Below are positions 51,504 through 60,747 of a stretch of 64,000 nt of DNA, in pieces. Position numbers and translations under genes: made by a program. Origin of the DNA: Bacteroidales bacterium (GTDB lineage Bacteria > Bacteroidota > Bacteroidia > Bacteroidales > F082); NCBI GenBank assembly GCA_014860665.1, contig JACZJI010000060.1:55647-119646 (forward strand), read 5' to 3'. The notes below the pieces were generated by a model that saw only the letters and a list, made by a program, of their open reading frames with translations, did no database searches and was not told where the DNA came from. Within the stretch, counting starts at the first letter, position 1. Every line of letters starts with the position of its first letter.

Positions 51504-52880
51504 TTAATGCATCAAATATTTTATGATTTTTAATTTTGAGCCATAAGGTGCATATCGTATGGGAACATCAATCCAACGGCCCCGATACACGACAGGTTTT
51601 ATGTTGGAAAACGTCCTGAAGCTTTCAAACCCGTGATATTTTCCTATACCACTGTTTCCAACCCCTCCAAAAGGCAAAGTGTTGCTGGCAATATGCATTA
51701 ATGTATCGTTTACAGTGACTCCTCCAGCCGGAATCGCCAATATAATTTTATCCTGAAATTTTTTACTCTTCGCAAAAACGTACAATGCCAAAGGTCTTGG
51801 TCTGTTGTTTACCATACTTATGGCTTCCTCGATGTTATTGAATGTAATAATTGGTAAAATGGGGCCAAAAATCTCCTGCTGCATAACTGGTTTTTCAAAA
51901 TCAACATCATCAAGAAGCGTTGGTTCGAAATAACGTTCACAGATATCATAATTTCCACCTAAAACGACATTAACACCTTCAAGCAAGGTAGCTAATCGCT
52001 CCATATTTGGTCTAGAAATTATCCTTGGATAATCAGGACTCTGTCTGATATCCTTTCCAAAGAATTGATGAACCGAACTTTCTAGTTCCTTTATAAGTGC
52101 ATCTTTAATATCCTCATGAACCAACAAATAATCAGGAGCAATACAGGTTTGACCTGCATTAAGAAATTTACCCCAGGCAATTCTCCTGGCAGCAAGTTTT
52201 AAATTTACATCTTTATTTACAATACAAGGGCTTTTGCCGCCTAACTCAAGGGTCACAGGAATCAGGTTCTTAGCTGCTGCCTGCATGACAACTTTTCCAA
52301 CTCTTGGACTTCCCGTAAAAAAGATATGATTAAAATTCAGTGTTAAAAGCTGCTGCGAAACTTCGGAGCCCCCTGTTACCACATGAATATAATCTTCATC
52401 AAACGCAGCATTGATAATTCTCTTAATTGCAAGTCCTGTATGTTCTGAAATTTCAGAAGGCTTAAGAATAACCGTATTTCCGGCAGCAATTGCACCTATG
52501 AGAGGTGCTATCATTAATTGAAACGGATAATTCCAGGGAGCAATAATAAGTACCGTACCAACAGGTTCATGAGTAATCCGACTCTTTGCAGGAAAGCTTA
52601 CAATCCCGGATGAGACCTTTTTGGGTCTCATCCATTTTTTGAGTTTCTTGAGATTAAAACTGAGCTCTTCTAAAACAAACCCAATTTCAGTAGCATAAGA
52701 TTCAAATTTTGATTTATGCAAATCCTGAAATAACGTATCATAGAAATCATTTTCATGTTCCAGAATAGTTGATTTCAGTTTTCGTAATACATCCTTTCTG
52801 AAAGCAAAATCCAAGGTCCTTCCCGTCAAAAAAAATTTTTGTTGACGTTCAAAAAGTTCCTCAAATGGATTTGCCTCCAT
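51504..52880 (-). CDS. Aldehyde dehydrogenase, class 3-like
   Basis: A 458-residue NAD(P)-dependent aldehyde dehydrogenase, short as in the class 3 or fatty-aldehyde group. The catalytic Glu is in LELGGKSPCIV and the catalytic Cys in NAGQTCIAPDYLLV. PWNYPFQLMIAPLIGAIAAGNTVILKPSE (in part APWNYPFQLMIAPL) and GNSGIGKYHGFESFRTFS are also typical. The C-terminal stretch after about 430 is not strongly hydrophobic, so no membrane anchor is seen. It is preceded by comA (44 bases) and followed by the DUF368 gene (45 bases). The substrate is probably an alkyl or aromatic aldehyde. Confidence 0.9.
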   Translation of the reverse strand: MEANPFEELFERQQKFFLTGRTLDFAFRKDVLRKLKSTILEHENDFYDTLFQDLHKSKFESYATEIGFVLEELSFNLKKLKKWMRPKKVSSGIVSFPAKSRITHEPVGTVLIIAPWNYPFQLMIAPLIGAIAAGNTVILKPSEISEHTGLAIKRIINAAFDEDYIHVVTGGSEVSQQLLTLNFNHIFFTGSPRVGKVVMQAAAKNLIPVTLELGGKSPCIVNKDVNLKLAARRIAWGKFLNAGQTCIAPDYLLVHEDIKDALIKELESSVHQFFGKDIRQSPDYPRIISRPNMERLATLLEGVNVVLGGNYDICERYFEPTLLDDVDFEKPVMQQEIFGPILPIITFNNIEEAISMVNNRPRPLALYVFAKSKKFQDKIILAIPAGGVTVNDTLMHIASNTLPFGGVGNSGIGKYHGFESFRTFSNIKPVVYRGRWIDVPIRYAPYGSKLKIIKYLMH

Positions 52881-52924
52881 AATTAATAGATTGTTTAACA
52901 GATATTTTAAGAAAGGACCAAAAA

Positions 52925-53716
52925 CTATTGTTTTAGTTCTTCAGGCAAAAAATGCATGAAAGTATCTCCACGCAGTCCGAGTCTCAAAGTTTCAAGCGGA
53001 ATAATTTCCACAGGTGCAATATTTCCAAGGTTTACATTAGCACCAAAATGCTCTATAAACCAAGCCTGTTGCGATTTCTGAGGAGCTTCCCATATAATAC
53101 TTTCAAACGGAAGATGTTTGGAAATTTCACTGATAAGCTCAAAGTTTGCTTTTCCGTTTAAATCATAAATTCCAACTGTACCACTTTCTCTGGCTTCAGC
53201 AATAGTCTTAAAAGAGCCAGCTTCCAACTCTGATTTCATCTGACTAATCCATTGTGGAATCGGGATTTCCAATCCGGCAATTTTAGAACCTACTTCAGAA
53301 ACTACCGTATAATCACGCGACAGGATATTGATATATTCACACTTTTGATCGTGTGGAAGGGTCATTGATCCATCTGAAATTTCAACAGCATCAAAACCAA
53401 GCTTCTCAACATACCGGCGATAATCATCAAACTGGTTTCTAATGCAAAATGCCTCAAACAATGTTCCTCCCGGATAAACTTTAATGCCACTTTTTTGATA
53501 CAGGGAGATTTTCTTTTTGATGTTTTGGTTAACGTAAGAAGTACCAAAGCCCAATTTCATAAAGTCGATAAGATGTCCCGCAGTCTCCACCACATCCTCT
53601 GCTTCATGCATCCCCACGCCCTTATCCATAACCATAGTAATTCCTTCAACCCTGGGCCTTTCTGGTCTTTTAGGAATAAAATTTAACTGAATATCCATTT
53701 TCATTTTATCTGGCAT
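52925..53716 (-). CDS. Phosphosulfolactate synthase (ComA-like)
   Basis: A 263-residue TIM-barrel protein of the phosphosulfolactate synthase family, which adds sulfite to phosphoenolpyruvate. Recognisable segments are GVGMHEAEDVVETAGHLIDFMKLGFGTSY (in part DFMKLGFGTSY), KVYPGGTLFEAF, GFDAVEISDGSM, VVSEVGSKI, IIWEAPQKSQQAWFIEHFG and LRGDTFMHF. In methanogens this starts coenzyme M synthesis, and in Bacillus it makes sulfolactate. Neither comB nor comC is in this window. It starts inside the stop codon of the upstream TPR gene (TAATG), so the two are coupled. The pathway here is open. Confidence 0.85.
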   Translation of the reverse strand: MPDKMKMDIQLNFIPKRPERPRVEGITMVMDKGVGMHEAEDVVETAGHLIDFMKLGFGTSYVNQNIKKKISLYQKSGIKVYPGGTLFEAFCIRNQFDDYRRYVEKLGFDAVEISDGSMTLPHDQKCEYINILSRDYTVVSEVGSKIAGLEIPIPQWISQMKSELEAGSFKTIAEARESGTVGIYDLNGKANFELISEISKHLPFESIIWEAPQKSQQAWFIEHFGANVNLGNIAPVEIIPLETLRLGLRGDTFMHFLPEELKQ

Positions 53717-55131
53717 TAGTTATTTGTGTCTTTATAAATCTCAACTATTTCAATAAATCTGGGCTCATCAATTAGTTCCGGAAGATACTCCAGCAGTTCA
53801 TCATGCTTTTCAAAATCCAGTTTAAAAGCCTGTTCCATCTTATAATATGCTTCCTCTATTTTACCCGCCCGATAAAGATAACCAGCCAATCTGTACCAAA
53901 GAGTAGCTTCTTCAGGATTGCTTTTGATACCTTTCTCCAAAACTTCAATGGCTTTTTGAAAATCTGCATCTAAAGCATAAATAAGAGAATAGTTCATCCA
54001 CGCTTCAATGTGACCAGGGTTATTTTTCAGAATAGGTTCAAATATCTCAGCAGCCTTTTTAAGTTCATTAGTTTGCAAATAAAGAGCCCCCAGTTCGTAT
54101 TTTAGATTTTCTTCCCTGGGAAACATTTTAATAGCATCCTGATAATATTTGATCGCAGCCTTTTCTTTTCCCTGCCGGACTAAAATTCTTGCTATCCCAG
54201 ACCATGCATCTACTATACCTTTGTCCAAATCAATGGCCATGTTGAAATTTTCCAGAGCCAGAGATAATTCATCAAGATTTTCGTAGCACTCTCCTATATA
54301 ACAATATGTTAAAGGGTCTGGATCTTCTAGTTTAAAAGTTTCCTTATAAATACTGATTGCTTTTTTATACTGGCCCATATTGCTATATGCATTCGCCATA
54401 TTCAGAAAAGCAGACGCATATTGATCGTCAATTGCGATAGCAAATTCATATGCTTCAACAGCTTTTTCATACAAATCAAGCATACTGTAAAAATACCCAA
54501 GATGGAACCATGCATGTTTGGAATAAGGGTATTTATTTAGGAAAGAGGCGTAAAATTCAGCAGCATCTTCCTCACGGCCAACAGTATCAAAAAAGAAAGA
54601 AATATCCTGAATAACCTCTTCAGAATAAGGCTGAAGCACGAGTGATTTTTCAAGATAAATCATTGCATTCTCAATATCATCCATACTTTCATATTCATAA
54701 GCAATGCTCGACAGTACTTCAGGAATACGATCGGAATCAGACTCGAGAATCTTTTTATATGCTTCGATAGCCTCTTCGTGACGATCCATCAAACCGTAAA
54801 TTTCACCACGGGTCAGATAAATATCTTCATCACCAGGCTCAAGTAATTCTAATTCATCCAAAAGGCGCAGTGCCTTATCATATTTCGATTCCATCGACAA
54901 CAGGCGCACCTCTCTTATCTTGAAGGAATTGCAACTTGGGTGTTGCTCCTTAGCTAAGGCAATCGCTGTCCGCGACATACTTTTTTTGTGCCTGTCAAGA
55001 TAATAATCGATTATGGCTTCAAACTCTTCCACATCGAAGAAATGCCCTTCCCCATTCTTCACCAGCTCTTCGAAGTGTTCTATAAGTTCAGTAACATCCT
55101 TGTCCGACAGCCATTCAAAATCTTCATTCAT
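53716..55131 (-). CDS. TPR-repeat protein
   Basis: A 471-residue soluble protein made almost only of TPR units (about ten, roughly residues 60-445), such as YLTRGEIYGLMDRHEEAIEAYKKIL, HLGYFYSMLDLYEKAVEAYEFAI and YYQDAIKMFPREENLKYELGALYLQTNELKKAAEIFE (in part YELGALYLQTNELKKAAEIF). There is no signal peptide or membrane helix, so it is likely a cytoplasmic scaffold. It is strongly acidic at the N-terminus. It is the first gene of the TPR-comA-ALDH-DUF368 run and is coupled to comA by a one-base overlap (TAATG). Confidence 0.85.
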   Translation of the reverse strand: MNEDFEWLSDKDVTELIEHFEELVKNGEGHFFDVEEFEAIIDYYLDRHKKSMSRTAIALAKEQHPSCNSFKIREVRLLSMESKYDKALRLLDELELLEPGDEDIYLTRGEIYGLMDRHEEAIEAYKKILESDSDRIPEVLSSIAYEYESMDDIENAMIYLEKSLVLQPYSEEVIQDISFFFDTVGREEDAAEFYASFLNKYPYSKHAWFHLGYFYSMLDLYEKAVEAYEFAIAIDDQYASAFLNMANAYSNMGQYKKAISIYKETFKLEDPDPLTYCYIGECYENLDELSLALENFNMAIDLDKGIVDAWSGIARILVRQGKEKAAIKYYQDAIKMFPREENLKYELGALYLQTNELKKAAEIFEPILKNNPGHIEAWMNYSLIYALDADFQKAIEVLEKGIKSNPEEATLWYRLAGYLYRAGKIEEAYYKMEQAFKLDFEKHDELLEYLPELIDEPRFIEIVEIYKDTNN

Positions 55132-55149
55132 AGATTCTAATTCTTGAGC

Positions 55150-55157
55150 AAAATTAA
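55150..55157 (-). promoter_or_regulatory. Promoter -7 element for the TPR-comA-ALDH-DUF368 run
   Basis: The minus strand reads TAATTTTG, a perfect -7 match, 18 bases before the ATG at 55131. A TTTG 22 bases further upstream may be the -33 element. Confidence 0.5.
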
Positions 55158-55418
55158 GATTAATACCTTTCTGAAGGTCAAAAGATTTTTAAAAAGTTCA
55201 TTCTGTTTTGTTCACTCCTTTATAGATGATCCTTCTTCTGAGGCAATTATAACAAAAAAGACAACTCCTACCAAATTTATCATGATTTCCCTTCAATAAT
55301 TTGATTCAAACTTTTTCGTTAAGAAGTAATGTCGTACCTCAGCGGTGAAGTCGTAAATAAATCTTTAATTTTACCGAATTGATAAATTTTTCTTTATAAA
55401 CCTGATAAACAATAACTC

Positions 55419-56798
55419 ATGACATTAATAAAATCGATTTCCGGAATTCGCGGGACTATTGGCGGGAAATCAGCTGAAAATCTTACACCAATCGACGTCG
55501 TAAAATTCACAGCGGCATTTGTAAAATTCCATCAAAACGGAAAAAACAGGAAAGCAATACAGATTGTGGTAGGACGTGATGCACGTATTTCCGGGAAAAT
55601 GGTAGAACAGCTTGTTATTTCTACCGCTTCCGGAATGGGAGCAAATGTCATCAATGTCGGTTTGTCTACGACGCCTACGGTGGAAATGGCTGTCATTAAG
55701 AGCAAAGCAGATGGTGGAATTATTATTACAGCAAGTCACAACCCAAAACAGTGGAATGCATTGAAACTGCTGAACGAAAGAGGCGAATTTCTCTCAGATG
55801 CGGAAGGGAAAGAAGTTTTAAACCTCTCAGAGACATTGGATTTCGACTTTGCTGAAGTTGACTATTTAGGAACGGTTGTGGAAAATGACACTTCCATTGA
55901 TCAGCACATTGAAGATGTAATAAAACTCTCCCTGGTAAAAAAGGATCTTATTGCTGCTGCCGGATTTAAAATAGTTGTTGATGCTGTAAATTCGACTGGC
56001 GGAATTGCCATCCCTGGACTATTAAAGTCATTAGGTGTTAAAGAAGTTATTGAAATAAATTGTGAACCAAACGGACATTTTCCTCATAATCCTGAGCCTC
56101 TTCCCGAAAACCTGAAGGAAATTTCTCAAAAGGTCGTTGAAGAAAAGGCTGACCTTGGGATTGTGGTCGATCCTGATGTTGACAGGCTGGCTTTCGTAAT
56201 GGAAAATGGTGAAATGTTCGGAGAGGAATACACACTTGTTGCTGTTGCAGATTATGTTTTGCAACACCAAAAAGGGAATACGGTTTCGAATCTGTCTTCT
56301 TCCAGGGCGCTTCGCGATGTTACGGAAAATGCCAGAGGCAGTTATGCTGCATCAGCAGTGGGAGAAGTTAATGTAGTGGCCAAGATGAAGGAAACAAATG
56401 CCATTATTGGAGGAGAAGGAAACGGAGGTGTGATTTATCCTGAGCTGCACTACGGTCGTGATGCTTTAGTAGGAACAGCTCTTTTCCTCACCTATCTGGC
56501 TCAAAAGAAAATGAAAGTTTCTCAACTCAGAGAATCTTATCCCAAATACTTCATTTCGAAAAATAAGCTAGAAACAGGTCCGGACAAAAACACCGTAAAA
56601 GTTATATTCGACAAAGTAAAACAACATTATTCCCGGTTTCCAATTACAGATATTGACGGAGTAAAAGTTGATTTTCCGGACGGATGGGTGCATTTAAGAG
56701 GTTCCAATACTGAAGCTATTCTAAGGATTTATGCTGAATCAACAACAACTGAAAAAGCACAAAAATATGCCGACGAGGTTATCGCATTGATTTCGTAG
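55419..56798 (+). CDS. glmM: Phosphoglucosamine mutase / phosphohexomutase
   Basis: A 459-residue alpha-D-phosphohexomutase. The phosphoserine loop is TASHNPKQWNALK, the Mg2+ loop is DPDVDRLAFV, the sugar-binding loop is GEGNGGVIYPE, and the phosphate-binding loop near the end is LRGSNTEAILRIYAES. ISGIRGTIGG at the N-terminus is typical. It most likely turns glucosamine-6-phosphate into glucosamine-1-phosphate for peptidoglycan and LPS; phosphomannomutase activity cannot be excluded. It is divergent from the TPR gene across 287 bases in which I find no perfect promoter element on this strand. Confidence 0.88.
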   Translation: MTLIKSISGIRGTIGGKSAENLTPIDVVKFTAAFVKFHQNGKNRKAIQIVVGRDARISGKMVEQLVISTASGMGANVINVGLSTTPTVEMAVIKSKADGGIIITASHNPKQWNALKLLNERGEFLSDAEGKEVLNLSETLDFDFAEVDYLGTVVENDTSIDQHIEDVIKLSLVKKDLIAAAGFKIVVDAVNSTGGIAIPGLLKSLGVKEVIEINCEPNGHFPHNPEPLPENLKEISQKVVEEKADLGIVVDPDVDRLAFVMENGEMFGEEYTLVAVADYVLQHQKGNTVSNLSSSRALRDVTENARGSYAASAVGEVNVVAKMKETNAIIGGEGNGGVIYPELHYGRDALVGTALFLTYLAQKKMKVSQLRESYPKYFISKNKLETGPDKNTVKVIFDKVKQHYSRFPITDIDGVKVDFPDGWVHLRGSNTEAILRIYAESTTTEKAQKYADEVIALIS

Positions 56799-56873
56799 GA
56801 GTTTATTTATTTAAGTAACTGATGGTATAAGGAAAAAGACTTCAGATTTTTGTATATTTACCCAATCAATCTG

Positions 56874-57134
56874 ATGGGAATGGCTAAATCCAAAAAGAGA
56901 AAGCAGGTTTATAAGCAGGTAAAGTTCAAGCTTTCGAAGAAACAGTTCATCTCTCTGCAGAATTATTGTGAAGCCAGAAAAACTACCCCGACTAAGCTCA
57001 TCAAAAAAAGCATTCGGTATTATACAGAAAACTTCTCAGAAATGGTTCCGCCAAAATTTTATGTCACGGCAAACCAACTTGACATGTTTAAGGAACCTGA
57101 GACTGAAGAAGACATTGATCTGAATTTATTCTAA
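56874..57134 (+). CDS. Small basic protein, possible ribbon-helix-helix fold
   Basis: An 86-residue protein (84 if it starts at the ATG at 56880). The core VKFKLSKKQFISLQNYCEARKTTPTKLIKKSIRYYTENF (in part KLSKKQFISLQNYCEARKTT) has the strand-helix-helix pattern of RHH DNA-binding proteins: one strand, a helix, a turn with small or threonine residues, and a second helix. The N-terminus is very basic (KSKKRKQVYK) and the tail acidic. No toxin gene lies beside it. It may bind DNA; I do not recognise a family. A near-consensus TATATTTA lies at 56853-56860, and a strong terminator follows. Confidence 0.6.
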   Translation: MGMAKSKKRKQVYKQVKFKLSKKQFISLQNYCEARKTTPTKLIKKSIRYYTENFSEMVPPKFYVTANQLDMFKEPETEEDIDLNLF

Positions 57135-57135
57135 C

Positions 57136-57167
57136 AAAAAAGTCAGGCATCATGGCCTGACTTTTTT
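57136..57167. terminator. Bidirectional intrinsic terminator between convergent small genes
   Basis: A perfect 13-base stem, AAAAAAGTCAGGC (57136-57148) and GCCTGACTTTTTT (57155-57167), with a six-base loop. The T runs serve both directions. Confidence 0.9.
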
Positions 57168-57184
57168 GCTTTTATTATCTATGT

Positions 57185-57616
57185 TTATTCGGCTGTAACC
57201 GTCAATGTACTTAACTTTCTCCCTGTAGAAAGTTTATATTTTATTTTTCTTCCGGTAATAAATGCCTTTCGCGGAGGTTTATTATATCTTTTCAAATCAA
57301 AAAAATCACCCCCGTTATCCATATGGTAATCTACCACGATGAGTGTGACCCTACGCAGCATACGATTAGCTCCCCTTTTCGTTTCAATTTCCCATTTCTT
57401 CATATTATTCTTGCTACCCTCAACGAAAAGTGAAGTTTTATGTCTGTTACTTTTTATAACCTGGAATGTTAAACCCATCCTATTGAAAGCATCGCTCACT
57501 GAAGAAATATCAGACTTCACCAGCTGGTTGGCAATCTGAAGATCAGTCATTACCTCCTGAGCCTTCAACATGCTTCCTGACAAAAATAAAACGAGAATTA
57601 ACACAATATTTTTCAT
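57185..57616 (-). CDS. Small exported protein of unknown function
   Basis: A 143-residue protein with a signal peptide (ending MLKAQ) and a small alpha-plus-beta domain (about 22-143) rich in basic residues: DAFNRMGLTFQVIKSNRHKTSLFVEGS, RRVTLIVVDYHMDNGGDFFDLKRYN and a closing STLTVTAE (quoted in part). There are no Cys residues or catalytic motifs that I recognise. It is probably periplasmic. It has its own promoter and terminator, so it is monocistronic. Confidence 0.6.
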   Translation of the reverse strand: MKNIVLILVLFLSGSMLKAQEVMTDLQIANQLVKSDISSVSDAFNRMGLTFQVIKSNRHKTSLFVEGSKNNMKKWEIETKRGANRMLRRVTLIVVDYHMDNGGDFFDLKRYNKPPRKAFITGRKIKYKLSTGRKLSTLTVTAE

Positions 57617-57636
57617 GATGTTTTGGTTTGGCGGTT

Positions 57637-57644
57637 CAAATGTA
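57637..57644 (-). promoter_or_regulatory. Promoter -7 element for the small exported protein
   Basis: The minus strand reads TACATTTG, a perfect -7 match, 20 bases before the ATG at 57616. Confidence 0.55.
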
Positions 57645-57691
57645 TGAAAAATAAATTAATCGAATATCAATCAATGGGTTATTGTTTACGC

Positions 57692-58717
57692 CTAATTAAA
57701 GTCCTTGATGATAATTTTCTTAACCCCGGCTGTAGCATAGGTACGGAACCGGCCTTCTTTGTCAATCCAGATAAAGAAAGCATCCAGTGACGGGTGGCTT
57801 TCCACAAATTTTCTTGACTTCTCGTATCCCATCTCCATAAAAGCTGTAGCATACGCATCCGCCAGCGCAGTATTTTTTGTGAGAACAGAAACGCTCAGTA
57901 ACCTGTGTTGTATGGGGTAACCTGTGTGTGGGTCTAGAGTGTGACCGTACCGCTTACCATCCACCACATAATATTTTCTGTAATTTCCAGAAGTTGCTAG
58001 CGACATATTCCTTAACGCAACAACGGCTTTCAGTGTTCGGGGGGCATCTGCGTTCGGAGCCGGTTTTTCAATCCCGACATTCCAGGGATCACCGTTGGGT
58101 TTCTGCCCTTTGCCCAGCACTTCGCCGCCTATGTCGATCAAATAATTATGAATTCCTTTCGAATCGAAAAATTTACCTACTACCATATCGGAATAACCTT
58201 GTGCAATGCCGTTGAAATCGAGCTGCATCCGGGGATCCTGTTTCACAACTTTTCCGTTCACAATCTTAATTTTCTTATAGCCCACAAACGGCAAAATGCT
58301 GTCCACCATATGCGGGGTGACGTCCTCGATGTTTTTAAACTCAAAACCCCAGACTTCTGAGAGTGGACCTACCGTCGCATCAAATGCCCCGTCAGTAGAG
58401 TCAGAAACCTGCTGTGAGTAATTGAAGTTCCCGATAAAATTTGAATCCAAAACCACGTTGGGATCATTCCTGTTTACCCCCGAAATAATTGAAGTGGAAT
58501 CCCATAAAGAAACCGACTTGTTAAAAGCATTCAGAATGGAATCAACCTCTTGTGTGAGATTCCGGTGTTGCGGATCGAAATAAAGCATTGAATAATAGGT
58601 ACCTTGTGCCGCTCCTTGCAAATGAACGGGCTGCTCCTCGTCTTTAGGAGCGCAAGAGCTCATCATTCCTATTAAAAGCAGGGACAATGAGACAATCAAC
58701 AAATTTCTCATTTTCAT
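57692..58717 (-). CDS. apbE: FAD:protein FMN transferase, lipoprotein form
   Basis: A 341-residue lipoprotein (lipobox MMSSC, Cys22) that transfers FMN from FAD to threonine residues of target proteins in the periplasm. Family segments are GAAQGTYYSMLYF, the later MQLDFNGIAQGYSDMVVGKF, YLIDIGGEVLGKG, KRYGHTLDPHTGYPI and TKNTALADAYATAFMEMG. The natural targets sit next to it: NqrB and NqrC, each with an SGAT flavinylation site. It follows the nqr terminator and has its own TACATTTG promoter element, so it is probably transcribed on its own. Confidence 0.94.
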   Translation of the reverse strand: MKMRNLLIVSLSLLLIGMMSSCAPKDEEQPVHLQGAAQGTYYSMLYFDPQHRNLTQEVDSILNAFNKSVSLWDSTSIISGVNRNDPNVVLDSNFIGNFNYSQQVSDSTDGAFDATVGPLSEVWGFEFKNIEDVTPHMVDSILPFVGYKKIKIVNGKVVKQDPRMQLDFNGIAQGYSDMVVGKFFDSKGIHNYLIDIGGEVLGKGQKPNGDPWNVGIEKPAPNADAPRTLKAVVALRNMSLATSGNYRKYYVVDGKRYGHTLDPHTGYPIQHRLLSVSVLTKNTALADAYATAFMEMGYEKSRKFVESHPSLDAFFIWIDKEGRFRTYATAGVKKIIIKDFN

Positions 58718-58763
58718 TATATAACTTCCTTTTTCCGTTGAAAATTGTTATCAAAAAAACAGA

Positions 58764-58771
58764 CAAATGTA
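58764..58771 (-). promoter_or_regulatory. Promoter -7 element for apbE
   Basis: The minus strand reads TACATTTG, a perfect -7 match, 46 bases before the apbE ATG; an AAGGA site lies in between. Confidence 0.5.
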
Positions 58772-58781
58772 TATGAAAAAA

Positions 58782-58814
58782 AAACATGGATTCCCTTCTG
58801 AAGAACCCATGTTT
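58782..58814 (-). terminator. Intrinsic terminator of the nqr operon
   Basis: On the minus strand AAACATGGGTTC (58814-58803) pairs with GAATCCATGTTT (58793-58782), a 12-pair stem with one G-T wobble, a nine-base loop and a following T run. It lies just past the nqrF stop at 58834. Confidence 0.85.
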
Positions 58815-58833
58815 GTTTTTCTATTAAAGAGTA

Positions 58834-60093
58834 TCAGCTTCCGAAGTCGTCAAAGCTAATCATCTCAGGTGGTACGCCTAAGTCATCCAGCATTTTCATG
58901 ACAGCGCTGATCATCATGGGTGGTCCACATAGATAGTATTCAATTTCCTCAGGTTCAGGATGATTCTTCAGATAAGAATCATAAACCACCTGGTGAATAA
59001 ATCCTGTTTTTCCTTTCCAGTTATCTTCAGGAAGTGGTTCAGACAAAGCAACTTCAAAATTGAAATTATCATTTTCTTTCTGAATTTCACCAAACTGATC
59101 CATATAGAATAACTCCTTTAAGGAACGACCACCATACCAGAAAGTAGCTTTACGATCAGTATGAGCTGTCTTGAAAAGGTGGAAGATATGCGAACGCATA
59201 GGAGCCATTCCAGCACCACCACCAATAAACATCATTTCACGTTTAGTATCCTTGATAAAGAATTCCCCGTAAGGGCCAGAAATAGTTACTTTATCACCTG
59301 GCTTTCTTGAGAAAATATACGACGAACAAATACCAGGATTTACCTTCATAAAGCCATTTTTCTTTCTATCCCAGGGTGGAGTAGCAATACGAATATTCAG
59401 CATAATCAGATTCCCCTCAGCCGGGTGATTAGCCATAGAATAAGCACGGTAAATAGGCTCAGAATTTTTCATGGTCAAATCCCACATTTTGAACTTATCC
59501 CATTCGTCACGGAATCTTTCATCAATATCCATGTTTTTGTATTCAATCTCTGTTTTTGGAACATCGATCTGAATATATCCACCGGAACGAAAATCCAGAT
59601 TCTCACCTTCAGGTAGTCTTACTACAAATTCTTTAATAAAGGTTGCCACATTGCGGTTTGAAACTACTTCGCATTCCCATTTCTTGATACCGAAAACTTC
59701 CTTCGGCACTGCGATTCCGAGATTTTCTCTCACTTTGACCTGACAGCCTAAACGCCAGTGTTCCTGTTGCTCTCTTCTCGAGAAAAATCCTGTTTCTGTT
59801 GGTAATATACTACCACCACCTTCGTTTACCTGAACACGACACATTCCACAGGTTCCACCACCACCACAAGCTGATGGAAGAAATACTTTTTCAGCTGCGA
59901 GCGTTGACAACAGTGATGAACCTGGGTTTACTTCCAGTTCATCCTCCTCGTTTATCTTGATCCTAACTTTTCCTTTTGGCACCAGTTTTGCCTGAGCAAA
60001 CATCAGAATAGCTACCAAAAGCAAAATAATAACAAGAAAAATCGCAACACTAATAGGTAGAATGGTGCTAATTCCTAGATCTAATATCATCAT
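58834..60093 (-). CDS. nqrF: Na+-NQR subunit F (NADH dehydrogenase subunit)
   Basis: A 419-residue subunit that takes electrons from NADH. One N-terminal membrane helix (about 10-33) is followed by a plant-type 2Fe-2S domain with Cys76, Cys82, Cys85 and Cys117 ([11 protein letters not shown] and LGCQV), an FAD domain ([16 protein letters not shown]) and an NADH domain ([20 protein letters not shown], in part [20 protein letters not shown]). All cofactor motifs are intact. It is the last gene of the operon and is followed by a terminator. Two ATG codons are adjacent at its start. Confidence 0.97.
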   Translation of the reverse strand: MMILDLGISTILPISVAIFLVIILLLVAILMFAQAKLVPKGKVRIKINEEDELEVNPGSSLLSTLAAEKVFLPSACGGGGTCGMCRVQVNEGGGSILPTETGFFSRREQQEHWRLGCQVKVRENLGIAVPKEVFGIKKWECEVVSNRNVATFIKEFVVRLPEGENLDFRSGGYIQIDVPKTEIEYKNMDIDERFRDEWDKFKMWDLTMKNSEPIYRAYSMANHPAEGNLIMLNIRIATPPWDRKKNGFMKVNPGICSSYIFSRKPGDKVTISGPYGEFFIKDTKREMMFIGGGAGMAPMRSHIFHLFKTAHTDRKATFWYGGRSLKELFYMDQFGEIQKENDNFNFEVALSEPLPEDNWKGKTGFIHQVVYDSYLKNHPEPEEIEYYLCGPPMMISAVMKMLDDLGVPPEMISFDDFGS

Positions 60094-60108
60094 TTTGCTA
60101 ATAATTTT

Positions 60109-60726
60109 TTAGATTTTAATCCCCAAAAAGCTCATAAAAGCAATAGCCATAAGCCCGGTCAATATAAATGTTATCCCGATTCCTTTCAAACCGGCTGGAA
60201 CATTTGAATACCTGATCTTCTCACGGATAGCGGCTATAGACACAATTGCCAGGAACCAGCCGAATCCGGAGCCAAAACCAAAAGCAGTGGCTTGAGCAAG
60301 GCTTTGATAATCTCTCTGCTGCATAAACAAAGAACCTCCAAGAATAGCACAGTTTACAGCAATAAGGGGAAGAAAGATTCCAAGTGAATTGTACAGGCTT
60401 GGTGAGAATTTCTCAACAACCATTTCAACCAGCTGAGTCATAGCTGCAATAACAGCGATGAAAATAATGAAACTCAAAAAGTCAAGGTCGAGTTTCCCAA
60501 AAGCCGGTGAAATCCATGCCAATGCACCTGATTTTAAAATATAAACGTTCAGAAGGTAGTTTACCGGAACAGTAATACCCAGAACAAAAGTTACAGCCGC
60601 CCCTAATCCAACAGATGTGCTTACACTTTTCGACACTGCCAAAAATGAGCACATGCCTAAAAAATATGCAAACACCATGTTGTTTATAAAGATCGACCTT
60701 ACAAATATGTTAAATACTTCCTGCAT
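60109..60726 (-). CDS. nqrE: Na+-NQR subunit E
   Basis: A 205-residue integral membrane subunit with six hydrophobic segments, of the NqrE/RnfA family. [29 protein letters not shown], in part [18 protein letters not shown], contains the Cys (FLGMC) that with its NqrD partner holds the intramembrane iron centre. The second half-repeat has [18 protein letters not shown] with the second Cys. It pairs with NqrD in opposite topology. Spacing to nqrF is 15 bases. Confidence 0.96.
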   Translation of the reverse strand: MQEVFNIFVRSIFINNMVFAYFLGMCSFLAVSKSVSTSVGLGAAVTFVLGITVPVNYLLNVYILKSGALAWISPAFGKLDLDFLSFIIFIAVIAAMTQLVEMVVEKFSPSLYNSLGIFLPLIAVNCAILGGSLFMQQRDYQSLAQATAFGFGSGFGWFLAIVSIAAIREKIRYSNVPAGLKGIGITFILTGLMAIAFMSFLGIKI

Positions 60727-60747
60727 AATATTATTCTTTGAAGTTTA

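Noticed and set aside
56853..57134. Toxin-antitoxin system around the RHH-like protein
   Set aside because: No second small gene is next to it; a terminator follows directly.
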